Source: Leptobrachium leishanense
Taxonomy: Eukaryota > Chordata > Amphibia > Anura > Megophryidae
Assembly: GCA_009667805.1 (NCBI GenBank)
Contig: RXON01001597.1
Span: 20,278 to 84,277 of the forward strand
Reading direction: 5' to 3'
Length of the DNA stretch: 64,000 bases
Shown: piece by piece, positions 23,561 to 36,559 of the stretch
How positions within the stretch are numbered: position 1 is the stretch's first letter
Layout of the letters: each line of letters opens with the position of its first letter
The notes under the pieces: generated by a model
What the model saw: only the letters and a program-made list of their open reading frames with translations
Told to the model about the DNA's origin: nothing
The model's database searches: none
Translations under genes and position numbers: made by a program

Positions 23561-23909
23561 TAGCAATGCACCGAAAGTTCGGCCACCGAAAATTATTGGC
23601 CAAAAATGGTGTTTTCGGTTTCGGCCGAAATGGAAACTCAGCCGAAAAAAACCGGCCGAAAATGTCCATTTCCTGGCCGAGCCGGCGGCTCGTCTGAGCT
23701 GCCTGCGCCAGCCAAAAGACTTTCTCCGCTGGAGCTCAGGACCAAAGTAGGAGAATGTAGGTGAATATGGTGCAACAAATCAGCCATGCGAACCTGGGCC
23801 TGGAGGCCCGGCCGAGCAAGCTGCTCGGCCGGCCTCCAGCGCTGGGTGAGTCCCCGGCCTCCAGGTCCTGGTTCTCATGTCTGACTTTTTCGGTTTCGGC
23901 GCATCCCTA
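23561..23909. mobile_element. hAT-type MITE in Ngaro 3' region (349 bp)
   Basis: The ends are TAGCAATGCACCGAAA and TTTCGGCGCATCCCTA, with 8-bp flanks AAGTTTAC (23553-23560) and ATGTTTAC (23910-23917). It is rich in CCGAAA repeats. Confidence 0.85.
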
Positions 23910-24069
23910 ATGTTTACTAGGATTTGGATGTTATGAAAATATTAAATAAAGTTGTGGCCAAAACCATTTTACCCAATAAGAAGGCGCCGTGCAATTTATT
24001 ATGTTTGGCTTTGGTCATGGGATGGGATGTGTTTTGGCAGAATTGGGAAGGGCCCCTCCTTTAGGCAGT

Positions 24070-24199
24070 CATGCGAGTGCAGGGGTCAGCGAGGGAGCGC
24101 AGGAACAAGTAATGTATCCAGCCCAAGCGTGGCTCGGGGTTACCGCATTGAGCAGTGAAAGTTAACCTCGAGCCACACTCTGGAAAACCACCAGGGAAG
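24070..24199 (-). mobile_element. piggyBac-type MITE, end fragment
   Basis: On the minus strand it starts after TTAA (24200-24203) with CTTCCCTGGTGGTTTTCC and contains GTGTGGCTCGAGG ... CCCCGAGCCACGC, matching the copies at 9376 and 15060. The other terminus is missing. Confidence 0.7.
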
Positions 24200-24272
24200 T
24201 TAATGGTCCTGGTGCTCGCTGTGACTATACGTGTGTGCAGCGCGTGGCGCCGCTGGCCCCGGTCATACTCAC

Positions 24273-24325
24273 GCAGACGCCTCGTGGATTTCAGTTCCAT
24301 CATAAACACCACAACCGGACAGGAC
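24273..24325 (-). CDS. gatd3: GATD3 exon 2
   Basis: This 53-bp exon encodes VLSGCGVYDGTEIHEAS plus two bases of an Ala codon. VLSGCGVYDGTEIHEA is the highly conserved first beta-strand and loop of the ES1/ElbB family. The acceptor on the minus strand is TCTCTCTGCAG and the donor is the consensus GTGAGT. The intron sequence immediately before the acceptor (plus positions 24326 onward) is the founder-like unit of a 59-bp tandem array, which contains ten near-copies of the splice acceptor. The exon is small and far from its neighbours (12.2 kb and 19.4 kb), so gene predictors could easily miss it. Confidence 0.96.
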
Positions 24326-25060
24326 CTGCAGAGAGACGCACATTAACACCGGCCACACACAGCACCCCGTATAACACACAGCACCTACAGAGAGACGCAC
24401 GTTAACACCGGCCACACACAGCACCCCGTATAACACACAGCACCCCGTATAACACACAGCACCTACAGAGACGCACGTTAACACCGGCCACACACAGCAC
24501 CCCGTATAACACACAGCACCTACAGAGAGACGCACATTAACACCGGCCACACACAGCACCCCGTATAACACACAGCACCTACAGAGAGACGCACGTTAAC
24601 ACCGGCCACACACAGCACCCCGTATAACACACAGCACCCCGTATAACACACAGCACCTACAGAGAGACGCACGTTAACACCGGCCACACACAGCACCCCG
24701 TATAACACACAGCACCTACAGAGACGCACGTTAACACCGGCCACACACAGCACCCCGTATAACACACAGCACCCCGTATAACACACAGCACCTACAGAGA
24801 CGCACGTTAACACCGGCCACACACAGCACCCCGTATAACACACAGCACCTACAGAGAGATACACATTAACACCGGCCACACACAGCACCCCGTATAACAC
24901 ACAGCACCCCGTATAACACACAGCACCTACAGAGAGATACACATTAACACCAGCCACACACAGCACCCCGTATAACACACAGCACCCCGTATAACACACA
25001 GCACCTACAGAGAGATACACATTAACACCGGCCACACACAGCACCCCGTATAACACACAG
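24326..25060. repeat. 59-bp minisatellite derived from the GATD3 exon-2 acceptor region
   Basis: The unit is 59 bp with an optional extra 19 bp (CAGCACCCCGTATAACACA). On the minus strand each of ten units carries GTGCGTCTCTCTGTAGGTGC or a close variant (two variants per repeat type, CTCTGTAG or ATCTCTCTGTAG). The real intron-1 acceptor at the array edge reads GTGCGTCTCTCTGCAGGTCC. The array therefore multiplies a splice-acceptor-like sequence immediately upstream of the true exon 2. Confidence 0.95.
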
Positions 25061-25137
25061 GGCCGCCTCGCCTCATATTACACCCAGGACTGCATCGCCT
25101 CATATTACACACTGAACTCTTTAAATCTCATAATACA

Positions 25138-25924
25138 TGGTCATGGAACTGACATAGCGCTCCCAAGTCCTTTATTTTCCTGGCAAAAAAACCAAAAGAC
25201 ACAGACATTTGCTTTGGGAAAGACATTATGTTCATTAATATTGTGTGGTTTTAAATGTAAATTGCTCGGTTTTAGTTTTAAATAAATTGCTGAGCTTTAG
25301 TTTTAAATGTACTTTTATTCCTGTATGTGAATGGGCACGTGGTGATGTGTTTTAAAGATGCAACCTGAAGCAATGCTCAATGCCCGCTTTTGTGTGGAAT
25401 GTTTGAGTAATGTGTGATTATGCAAGATTGCTTTTCTCTGTGTCTGTTCTCTGGTTTAAGGAGTCATGAGTCTGGGGCAGTGTTTGACTGCAAAGGTAAT
25501 CTGATGTATTGGAACAATAGATTATGTAAATGATGTGTGATATGAAGCTAAGGAATGTTTACTGTAAATATCTGACATAATGTAATTAGAGTTTTAGTAG
25601 GTCAATGTTCGTCATTTGGTTTATGCAAATGATCACTGTTGGAACTGGACATAAATAGTGGCGTTTTTCAATAAAAAGTCTCAGATTCCTGTTTGAACAT
25701 ACAGCTTGTCTGGTGTCTCATTCAGGGTACCCACTCTCACCCTCAGAAGGCACAGAGCGGCCTTCTGGAAATTCAAAGAGACAGAGGATCAGACCAAGCA
25801 GGTCTGGAACTACAGATCAGGCTGCTCGAGGTAGTGAGTTCCAAGCGACTCAGCGGCCGGGCTGATCTTGGTAAGGGGGTGTCTGGAGAGCAGGACAGGC
25901 AGTAGGAGTGGGGTTTCCGTCACA
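25138..25924 (+). mobile_element. LTR of an unclassified LTR retrotransposon (787 bp)
   Basis: The LTR begins TGGTCATGGAACTGAC and ends TTTCCGTCACA. It has a TATA-like CATAAATAG at about 25650 and AATAAA at about 25670. It is defined by comparison with the inverted solo LTR (18836-22732). The internal region starts directly after with TTAGCTGGCAGCAG, where the primer-binding site should be, and a Gag-like frame opens at 25976. Confidence 0.8.
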
Positions 25925-25975
25925 TTAGCTGGCAGCAGTGTGGATAGAGGTTCTCCAACACCAAGACACCCTGAG

Positions 25976-26390
25976 ATGGCCAACTACGCAGCCTGCAAGT
26001 GGGATACTCTGAGGGACCTGCTGGAGAGCCGAGGAGGGATCGCCGGATCCAAGGATGCCCTAATCAGCGAGCTGGCAGAAATGGAGCAAAGAAACGATGA
26101 CTCTAAACCCTGGTCAGCTGAGGAGCTATTCCAGCAGAGGGTCCGGTGACGAATGGCCCTGTATGGGAGCGATACGTCCGAGGAAGCCATTAGTCGGGCC
26201 ACCTCGGACATAATGCTGCAGGATGCCCAGCCTTAGAGGGAGCGTGAGAGGCAGCACGAACTCCAGGTGGCCGAGCTGCGAGACAGGCTGAGGATGTCTG
26301 AGGTCCCGGAGCCTCTGGATTGGGACGATTATGTGGTGCCGGCTGAAGTGAGGACCACGGCACAACATACCTCTGGCCTCTACCGCTAAG
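25976..26390 (+). pseudogene. Gag-like N-terminal remnant of the LTR element
   Basis: The frame opens MANYAACKWDTLRDLLESRG and continues GIAGSKDALISELAEMEQRN, a SAP-like helix-loop-helix of the type found at the Gag start of Gypsy-type elements. It is stopped by TGA at about 26148. The same reading continues past it (RMALYGSDTSEEAISRATSD) to a TAG near 26235 and then to RDRLRMSEVPEPLDWDDYVV. No protease or polymerase follows within the window. Confidence 0.65.
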
Positions 26391-27584
26391 AACCAGAGGA
26401 TTACTGTCAGACAAGGGTGGATTAGACAGCTGTCTCCACCGGTGTGACCCAGCAGGACGGTTGGGTACTGTCAGAGGAGGACTGCCTCGTAACAGTGGGT
26501 GAACCTGAAGTCCCCTCTGGAGAGTTGTAGGGCAGATTACCTAGATTGGCCCCAATGTGCTCCCAGCCACGGATGGCTGAGGGAGCTTGAAGGCCTGGAT
26601 ATGGCTGTAACGAGGCCTGGGACTGTACGGCAAAAGGAGCGCACAGTCTGGAAGGGGCAGAGGAACATGAGGAAATTGAGTCGGGGGTGCTCCTGCGCTT
26701 TCCCGTCTTGCCCGCCGTAAAGGAAGCGGCAATGTTGCCCCAAGCACTGCTTGAGACAAGTTTCCAGGATGAGCCTGGGGTTGCCCAAGTCACGCATGAG
26801 CAACCAACAAACGGGTACGGATGGCCCTCTCCATCTCCACCGAGAGTGGAGTAAGCCCTCCCGCCGTCCCCTTCAGCGGACACTACCCCAATGTCCATCC
26901 CCCCAGCAGAAGCGCTGGCTACTAGGCAGAGCGCCGCTGGCCTCTGCCCACCCACAGACTTTTAGCTGGAGAGTCTGACCGAGGATCTGTGGGGGCTGCT
27001 TCCAAAGCGGCAGGTATCTCCACCGAAAGTGGAAACCCCCCCTCTCATCCCCACCAACAGACACTACCCCAGTATCCATCCACCCAGCGGAAACACTGGC
27101 TAGGGGGCAGAGCGTCACCAAGCCCTGTTTTCAAATCGGCTGTCCCAGAGTTCGGGGGAAAGGAGGAGAACCACAGGCTGACTGAGGAGCCCACAAACTG
27201 TCTGATCATCCCCGCTTCACTCAAGCAGCCAAGCGAGCTTCAGAGAGCAGAGACAGATAGCTGGCTCCCCCACGGCAGTTTGTGATGCATGGAGTGGAGA
27301 CAGACGATTCTCAACCCCCTGTGCTGGGGGCATCGGTCACCCCATGTTTCCACCAGCTGACCCAGGAGCGGGTGCAGACGGCACATTTTGCAGAGAGGAT
27401 TGTTACCCCGAGCAAAGGTACAGGCGGGACCTCTTCCCAGCAGTGGGTCACTTTACTGGGAGCGGGTGCAGTTGGCACCTTTTTAACAAGGGATGTTGAT
27501 ACCGTGAGAACAGGTACAGGCGGGACCTCTCCCCAGCAGTGAGCCCATTTCCCAGGAGGGGGTACCAGCAATGTGGCGTACCCA
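26391..27584 (+). other. Internal region of the LTR element, no clear protein
   Basis: Two degenerate copies of about 190 bp (26870-27110; shared CATCCNCCCAGC.GAA.C.CTGGCTA and GGGCAGAGCG) and two of about 115 bp (27355-27540; shared GGTACAGGCGGGACCTCT) are visible. There is no long frame free of stops and no retroviral motif. It may be a Gag-Pol spacer that has decayed. Confidence 0.5.
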
Positions 27585-28126
27585 CAACGGCCCGGGAGCA
27601 CAGGAGGGGCCCGGGAGCACAGGAGGGGCCGGGGAGCACAGGAGGGGCCGGGGAGCACAGGAGGGGCCGGGGAGCACAGGAGGGGCCCGAGAGCACAGGA
27701 GGGGTCGGGGAGCACAGGAGGGGTCGGGGAGCACAGGAGGGGCCGGGGAGCACAGGAGGGGCCGGGGAGCACAGGAGGGGCCCGGGAGCACAGGAGGGGC
27801 CCGGGAGCACAGGAGGGGCCCGGGAGCACAGGAGGGGCCGGGGAGCACAGGAGGGGCCCGGGAGCACAGGAGGGGCCGGGGAGCACAGGAGGGGCCCGAG
27901 AGCACAGGAGGGGCCCGAGAGCACAGGAGGGGCCGGGGAGCACAGGAGGGACCGGGGAGCACAGGAGGGGCCCGAGAGCACAGGAGGGGCCCGGGAGCAC
28001 AGGAGGGGCCCGAGAGCACAGGAGGGGCCGGGGAGCACAGGAGGGGCCGGGGAGCACAGGAGGGGCCGGGGAGCACAGGAGGGGCCCGAGAGCACAGGAG
28101 GGGCCCGGGAGCACAGGAGGGGCCCT
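27585..28126. repeat. 19-bp minisatellite (about 28 copies)
   Basis: The unit is GGAGCACAGGAGGGGCCCG with GGCCG, GTCGG and GCCCGA variants. The open frames on both strands (GPGAQEG..., APPVLPG...) are by-products. Confidence 0.96.
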
Positions 28127-28261
28127 CAATGCGCTACTAAGGCTGGCTGTTTGCCGGAACCAGGACAGGTGGAGAAGCATGGGTGCTCGCCTCCTCCCGA
28201 CAGACTATGGACCAAGGTATGGACTATTGCTCCAACAACCCCATGTCAACCCGTGGGGTCC

Positions 28262-28362
28262 AACCGTGATCCTCTGCCTGTTTGAATTTTCCAGAAGGCC
28301 GCTCTGTGCCTTCTGAGGGTGATCGTGGGTACCCGGAATGAGACACCAGACGAGCTGTATGT
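28262..28362 (-). mobile_element. LTR 3' fragment (same family as 25138-25924)
   Basis: The reverse complement reads CATACAGCTCGTCTGGTGTC, then CCTCAGAAGGCACAGAGCGG, matching 25695-25770. The copy is truncated at both ends and abuts the 25-bp array. Confidence 0.8.
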
Positions 28363-28375
28363 TGCCCCCCCACCT

Positions 28376-31300
28376 CATCAGATCATCATATTACACACAG
28401 CCCCCTCTCATCATATTACACACAGCGCCCCCTCTCATCATATTACACACAGCCCCCTCTCATCATATTACACACAGCCCCCTTCTCATCATATTACACA
28501 CAGCCCCCCCTCTCATCATATTACACACAGCCCCTCTCATCATATTACACACAGCCCCCCCTCTCATCATATTACACACAGCCCCCTCTCATCATATTAC
28601 ACACAGCCCCCTCTCATATTACACACAGCCCCCTCTCATCATATTACACACAGCCCCCCTCTCATCATATTACACACAGCGCCCCCTCTCATCATATTAC
28701 ACAGCCCCCTCTCATCATATTACACACAGCCCCCCTTCATCATATTACACACAGCCCCCTCTCATCATATTACACACAGCCCCCCTCTCATATTACACAC
28801 CAGCGCCCCCTCTCATCATATTACACACAGCCCCCTCTCATCATATTACACACAGCCCCCCTCATCATATTACACACAGCCCCCTCTCATCATATTACAC
28901 ACAGCCCCCTCATCATATTACACACAGCCCCTCTCATCATATTACACACAGCCCCCCTCATCATATTACACACAGCGCCCCTCTCATCATATTACACACA
29001 GCCCCCTCTCATCATATTACACACACAGCATCATATTAGCACAGCCCCCTCTCATCATATTACACACAGCCCCTCTCATCATATTACACACACAGCCCCC
29101 CTCTTCATATTACACACAGCCCCCTTCTCATATTACACACAGCCCCCTCTCATCATATTACACACAGCCCCCCTCTCATCATATTACACACAGCCCCCCC
29201 CCTCATCATATTACACACAGCCCCCTCTCATCATATTACACACACAGCGCCCCCTCTCATCATATTACACACAGCCCCTCTCATCATATTACACACAGCC
29301 CCTCATCATATTACACACAGCCCCCCCTCATCATATTACACACAGCCCCCTCATCATATTACACACAGCCCCCTCTCATCATATTACACACAGCCCCCTC
29401 TCATCATATTACACACAGCCCCTCTCATCATATTACACACAGCCCCCCTCTCATCATATACACAGCCCCCTCTCATCATATTACACACAGCCCCCCTTCT
29501 CATCATATTACACACAGCCCCTCTCTCATCATATTACACACAGCCCCCTCTCATCATATTACACACAGCCCCCTCTCATCATATTACACACAGCCCCCTC
29601 TCATCATATTACACACAGAGCCCCCTCTCATCATATTACACACAGCCCCCCTCTCATCATATTACACACAGCCCCCCCTCTCATCATATTACACACAGCC
29701 CCCTCTCATCATATTACACACAGCCCCCCTCTCATCATATTACACACAGCCCCCTCTCATCATATTACACACAGCCCCCTCTCATCATATTACACACAGC
29801 CCCCCCTCATCATATATTACACACAGCCCCCTCTCATCATATTACACACAGCCCCCTCTCATCATATTACACACAGCCCCCTCTCATCATATTAACACAC
29901 AGCCCCCCCTCATCATATTACACACAGCCCCCTCTCATCATATTACACACAGCCCCCTCTCTCATCATATTACACACAGCCCCTCTCATCATATTACACA
30001 CAGCCCCCCTCATCATATTACACACAGCGCCCCTCTCATCATATTACACACAGCCCCCCTCATCATAATTACACACAGCCCCCTCATCATATTACACACA
30101 GCCCCCTCTCATCATATTACACACAGCCCCTCTCATCATATTACACACAGCCCCCTCTCATCATATTACAACACAGCCCCCTCTCTCATCATATTACACA
30201 CAGCCCCCTCTCATCATATTACACACAGAGCCCCCTCTCATCATATTACACACAGCCCCCCCTCTCATCATATTACACACAGCCCCCCTCTCTCATATTA
30301 CACACAGCCCCCTCTCATCATATTACACACAGCCCCCCTCTCATCATATTACACACAGCCTCTCATCATATTACACACAGCCCCTCTCATCATATTACAC
30401 ACAGCCCCCTCATCATCATATTACACACCCCCCCCTCTCATTCATATTACACACAGCCCCCTCTCATCATATTACACACAGCCCCTCTCTCATCATATTA
30501 CACACAGCCCCCTCTCATCATATTACACACGAGCCCCCTCTCATCATATTACACACAGCCCCCTCTCAAAGATATTACAACACAGCCCCCTCTCATCATA
30601 TTACACACAGCCCCCTCTCATCATATTACACACAGCCCCCCCTCATCATATTACACACAGCCCCCTCTCATCATATTACACACAGCCCCCTCTCTCAATC
30701 ATATTACACACAGCCCCCTCTCATCATATTACAACCAGCCCCCTCTCATCATATTACACACAGCCCCCTCTCATCATATTACACACAGAGCCCCCTCTCA
30801 TCATATTACACACAGCCTCTCATCATATTACACACAGCCCCCTCTCATCATATTACACACAGCCCCCTCTCATCATATTACACACAGCCCCCCTCTCATC
30901 ATATTACACACAACCCCCCTCCTCATCATATTACACACAAAAACCCCCCTCTCATCATATTACACACAGCCCCTCTCATCATATTACACACAGCCCCCCT
31001 CTCATCATATTACACACAGCCCCTCTCATCATATTACACACAGCCCCCCTCTCATCATATTACACACAGCCCCCCCTCTCATCATATTACACACAGCGCC
31101 CCTCTCATCATATTACACACAGCCCCCTCTCATATTACACACAGCCCCCTCTCATCATATTACACACAGCCCTCCTCATCATATTACACACAGCCCCCTC
31201 TCATCATATTACACACAGGCCCCCTCTCATCATATTACACACAGCCCCCCTCTCTCATCATATACACACAAGCCCCCCTCTCATCATATTACACACAGCC

Positions 31301-34300
31301 CCCTCTCATCATATTACACACAGCCCCCTCTTCATCATATTACACACAGCCCCCTCTCATCATATTACACACAGCCCCCCTTCTCATTCATATTACACAC
31401 AGCCCCCCCTCTCATTCATATTACACACAGCCCCCTCTCATCATATTACACACAGCCCCCCTCTCATCATATTACACACAGCCCCCTCTCATCATATTAC
31501 ACACAGCCCCCCTCTCATCACCCCCCCCCCCCCCCCCCCCATATTACACACAGCCCCCCTCTCATCATATTACACACAGCCCCCCTCTCATTCATATTAC
31601 ACACAGCCCCCCTCTCATCATATTACACACAGCCCCCCTCTCATATTACACACAGCCCCCTCTCATCATATTACACACAGCCCTCCTCTCATCATATTAC
31701 ACACAGCCCCTCCCTCATCATATTACACACAGCCCCCTCTCTCATCATATTACACACAGCCCCCCCTCTCATATATTACACACAGCCCCTCTCATCATAT
31801 TACACACAGCCCCCTCTCATCATATTACACACAGCCCCCTCTCTCATCATATTACACACAGCCCCCTTCTCATCATATTACACACAGCCCCCTCTCATCA
31901 TATTACACACAGCCCCCCTCTCATCATATTACACACAGCCCCCTCTCTCATCATATTACACACAGCCCCCTCTCATCATATTTACACACAGCCCCCTCTC
32001 ATCATATTACACACAGCCCCCTCTCATCATATTACACACAGCCCCCCTCTCATCATATTACACACAGCCCCCTCTCATCATATTACACACAGCCCCCTCT
32101 CATCATATTACACCACAGCCCCCCTCTCATCATATTACACACAGCCCCCTCTCATCATATTACACACAGCCCCCTCTCATCATATATTACACACAGCCCC
32201 CCCTCTCATCATATTACACACAGCCCTCTCTCTCATCATATATACACACAGCCCCCCTCTCATCATATTACACACAGCCCCCTCTCATCATATTACACAC
32301 AGCCCCCTCTCATTATTACACACAGCCCCCCTCTCTCATCATATTACACACAGCCCCCTCTCATCATATTACACACAGCCCCCCCTCTCATCATATTACA
32401 CACAGCCCCCTCTCATCATATTACACAGAAGCCCCCTCTCATCATATTACACACAGCCCCCTCTCATCATATTACACACAGCCCCCTCTCATCATATTAC
32501 ACACAGCCACCCCCTCCTCATCATATTACACACAGCCCCCCTTCTCATCATATTACACACAGCCCTCCCTCTCTCATCATTATTACACACAGCCCCCTCT
32601 CATCATATTACATTCACAGCCCCCCTCTCTCATCATATTACACACAGCCCCCTCTCATCATATTACACACAGCCCCCTCTCATCATATTACACACAGCCC
32701 CCCCTCTCATCATATTACACACAGCCCCCTCTGTCATCATATTACACACAGCCCCCCCTCTCATCATATTACACACAGCCCCCCTCTCATCATATTACAC
32801 ACAGCCCCCTTCTCATTCATATCACCACAGCCCCCCTCTCTCATCATATTACACACAGCCCCCTCTCATCATATTACACACAGCCCCCTCTCTCATCATA
32901 TTACACACAGCCCCCCCTCTTCATCATATTACACACAGCCCCCTCTCATCATATTACACACAGCCCCCTCTCATCATATTACACACAGCCCCCCTCTCTC
33001 ATCATATTATCACACAGCCCCCCTCATTTTCATCATATTACACACACCCCCCCCTATTCTCATCATTATTACACACAGCCCCCTCTCATCATATTACACA
33101 CAGCCCCCTCTCTCATCATATTACACACAGCCCCCCCTCTCATCATATTACACACAGCCCCCTCTTCATCATATTACACACAGCCCCCCCTCTCATCATA
33201 TTACACACAGCCCCCTCTCATCATATTACACACAGCCCCCTCTCATCTATATTACACACAAGCCCCCTCTCATCATATTACACACAGCCCCCTCTCATAT
33301 CTATACACACAGCCCCCCCTCTCTCATCATATTACACACAGCCCCCTCTCATCATATTACACACAGCCCCCTCTCATCATATTACACACAGCCCTCTCTC
33401 ATCATATTACACACAGGCCCCCCTCTCATCATTATTACACACAGCCCCCTCTCATCATATTTACACACAGCCCCCTCTCATCATATTACACACAGCCCCC
33501 CCTCTCATCATTATTACACACAGCCCCCCCTCTCATCATATTACACACAGCCCTCCTCTCTCATCATTATTACACACAGCCCCCTCTCATCATATTACAC
33601 ACAGCCCCCCTCTCATCATATTACACACAGCCCCCTCTCTCATCATATTACACACAGCCCCCCTTCATCATATTACACACAGCCCCCTCTCATCATATTA
33701 CACACAGCCCCCCTCTCATCATATTACACACAGCCCCCTCTCATCATATTACACCACAGCCCCCCTCTCATCATTTTACACACAGCCCCCTCTCATCATA
33801 TTACACACAGCCCCCCCTCATCATATTACACACAGCCCCCCTCTCATCATATTACACACAGCCCCCTCTCATCATATTACACACAGCCCCCCTCTCATCA
33901 TATTACACACAGCCCCCCTCTCATCATATTACACACAGCCCCCCTCATCATCATATTACACACAGCCCCCCCTCTCATCATATTACACACAGCCCCCCTC
34001 TCATCATATTACACACAGCCCCCCCTCATCATATTACACACAGCCCCTTCATCATATTACACACAGCCCCCCCTCATCATATTACACACAGCCCCCCTCT
34101 CATCATATTACACACAGCCCCCCTCTCATCATATTACACACAGCCCCCTCTCATCATATTACACACAGCCCCCTCTCTCATCATATTACACACAGCCCCC
34201 CTCTCATCATATTACACACAGCCCCCCTCTCATCATATTACACACAGCCCCCCTCTCATCATATTACACACAGCCCCCCTCTCATCATATTACACACAGC

Positions 34301-36485
34301 CCCCTCTCATCATATTACACACAGCCCCCCCTCATCATATTACACACAGCCCTCTCTCATCATATTACACACAGCCCCCCCTCTCATCATATTACACACA
34401 GCCCCCCTCATCATATTACACACAGCCCCCTCTCATCATATTACACACAGCCCCCCCTCATCATATTACACACAGCCCCCTCTCATCATATTACACACAG
34501 CCCCCCCTCTCATCATATTTACACACAGCCCCCTCTCATCATATTACACACAGCGCCCCCTCTCTCATCATATTACACACAGCGCCCCCTCTCATCATAT
34601 TACACACAGCCCCCCTCTCATCATATTACACACAGCCCCCTCTCATCATATTACACACAGCGCCCTCTCTCATCATATTACACACAGCCCCCTCTCATCA
34701 TATTACACACAGCGCCCTCTCTCATCATATTACACACAGCCCCTCTCATCATATTACACACAGCCCCCCTTCATCATATTACACACAGCCCCTCTCATCA
34801 TATTACACACAGCCCCCTCTCATCATATTTACACACAGCGCCCCTCTCATCATATTACACACAGCGCCCTCTTCATCATATTACACACAGCCCCCTCTCA
34901 TCATATTACACACAGCCCCCTCTCATCATATTACACACAGCCCCCTCTCATCATATTACACACAGCGCCCCTCTCATCATATTACACACAGCGCCCTCTC
35001 TCATCATATTACACACAGCCCCCCTCTCTCATATTACACACAGCCCCCCTCTCTCATATTACACACAGCCCCCCTCATCATATTACACACAGCCCCTCTC
35101 ATCATATTACACACAGCCCCCTCTCATCATATTACACACAGCCCCCTCTCATCATATTACACACAGCCCCCCTCTCTCATATTACACACAGCCCCCCTCT
35201 CATCATATTACACACAGCCCCCTCTCATCATATTACACACAGCCCCCCTCTCATCATATTACACACAGCCCCCCTCTCTCATATTACACACAGCCCCCCT
35301 CTCTCATATTACACACAGCCCCCCTCTCATCATATTACACACAGCCCCCCCTCTCATCATATTACACACAGCCCCCTCTCATCATATTACACACAGCCCC
35401 CTCTCATCATATTACACACAGCCCCCCTCATCATATATTACACACAGCCCCCCCTCTCATCATATTACACACACAGCGCCCTCTCTCATATACACACAGC
35501 CCCCCTCTCATCATATTACACACAGCCCCCTCTCATCATATTACACACAGCCCCCTCTCATCATATTACACACAGCCCCCTCTCATCATATTACACACAG
35601 CCCCCCTCTCATCATATTACACACAGCCCCCTCTCATCATATTACACACAGCCCCCCCCTCATCATATTACACACAGCCCCCTCTCATATTACACACAGC
35701 CCCCTCTCATCATATTACACACAGCCCCCCCTCTCATCATATTACACACAGCCCCCTCTCATCATATTACACACAGCCCCCTCTCATCATATTACACACA
35801 GCCCCCTCTCATCATATTACACACAGCCCCCTCTCATATTACACACAGCCCCCCCTCTCATCATATTACACACAGCCCCCTCTCATCATATTACACACAG
35901 CCCCCTCTCATCATATTACACACAGCCCCCTCTCATCATATTACACACAGCCCACCTCTCATCATATTACACACCGCCCCCCCTCTCATCATATTACACA
36001 AGCCCCCTCTCATCATATTACACACAGCCCCTCCTCTCATCATATTACACACAGCCCCCCTCTCATCATATTACACACAGCCCCTCCTCTCATCATATTA
36101 CACACAGCCCCCCTCTCATCATATTACACACCGCCCCCCCTCTCATCATATTTACACACAGCCCCCCTTCTCATCATATTACACACAGCCCCCTCTCATC
36201 ATATTACACACAGCCCCCCCTCTCATCATATTACACACAGCCCCCTTCTCATATTACACACAGCCCCCTCTCATCATATTACACACAGCCCCCTCTCTCA
36301 TATTACACACAGCCCCCTCTCATCATATTACACACAGCCCCCTCTCATATTACACACAGCCCCTCTCATCATATTACACACAGCCCCCCCTCTCATCATA
36401 TTACACACAGCCCCCTCTCATCATATTACACACAGCCCCCTCTCATCATATTACACACCGCCCCCTCTCATCATATTACACACAG
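28376..36485. repeat. 25-bp minisatellite, 8.1 kb (about 320 copies)
   Basis: The unit is CTCATCATATTACACACAGC plus a run of three to eight C and an optional TCT. The C-run length varies constantly, so the array shifts frame all the time. None of the three plus-strand frames contains a stop in the unit, which produces a spurious open frame of 2,788 codons from 28319 to 36685. A block variant with AGCGCCC appears at 34550-35000. A run of 20 C interrupts it at 31521-31540. It starts about 75 bp inside GATD3 intron 1. Confidence 0.97.
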
Positions 36486-36546
36486 CCCCTCCCCCCGGTG
36501 ACACAGCCCCTTCCCCCGGTGACACAGCCCCTCCCCCCGGTGACAC
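36486..36546. repeat. 21-bp repeat at the exon-1 donor
   Basis: Three copies of CCCCTCCCCCCGGTGACACAG lie between the 25-bp array and the GATD3 exon-1 donor (intron starts at 36559). Confidence 0.85.
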
Positions 36547-36559
36547 CCTGTATACACAC

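Larger units (their letters stand above)
9601..23960 (+). mobile_element. Ngaro-type tyrosine-recombinase retrotransposon 1, split by nested insertions
   Basis: The gene order on the plus strand is Gag-like (9881-11916), reverse transcriptase plus RNase H (11892-13140), tyrosine recombinase (13160-14033) and SGNH hydrolase (14100-14734, continued at 23286-23363). This is the layout of vertebrate Ngaro elements, where the polymerase is paired with a recombinase instead of a DDE integrase. All four frames carry stops or shifts. About 8.5 kb of later insertions separate the last 26 codons of the hydrolase from the rest. An AATAAA at 23943 would fit the 3' end. Exact termini (split direct repeats in this family) were not resolved. 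Confidence 0.85.

Noticed and set aside
27311..28316. Collagen-like frames (GPGAQEGPGSTGG) over 19-bp repeats
   Set aside because: 57-bp periodicity of a 19-bp DNA unit gives glycine-rich peptides in all plus frames; no signal peptide or conserved flanks.
24330..36485. Regular direct repeats that might suggest a CRISPR array
   Set aside because: Units are contiguous without unique spacers, no cas genes exist, and the context is vertebrate.
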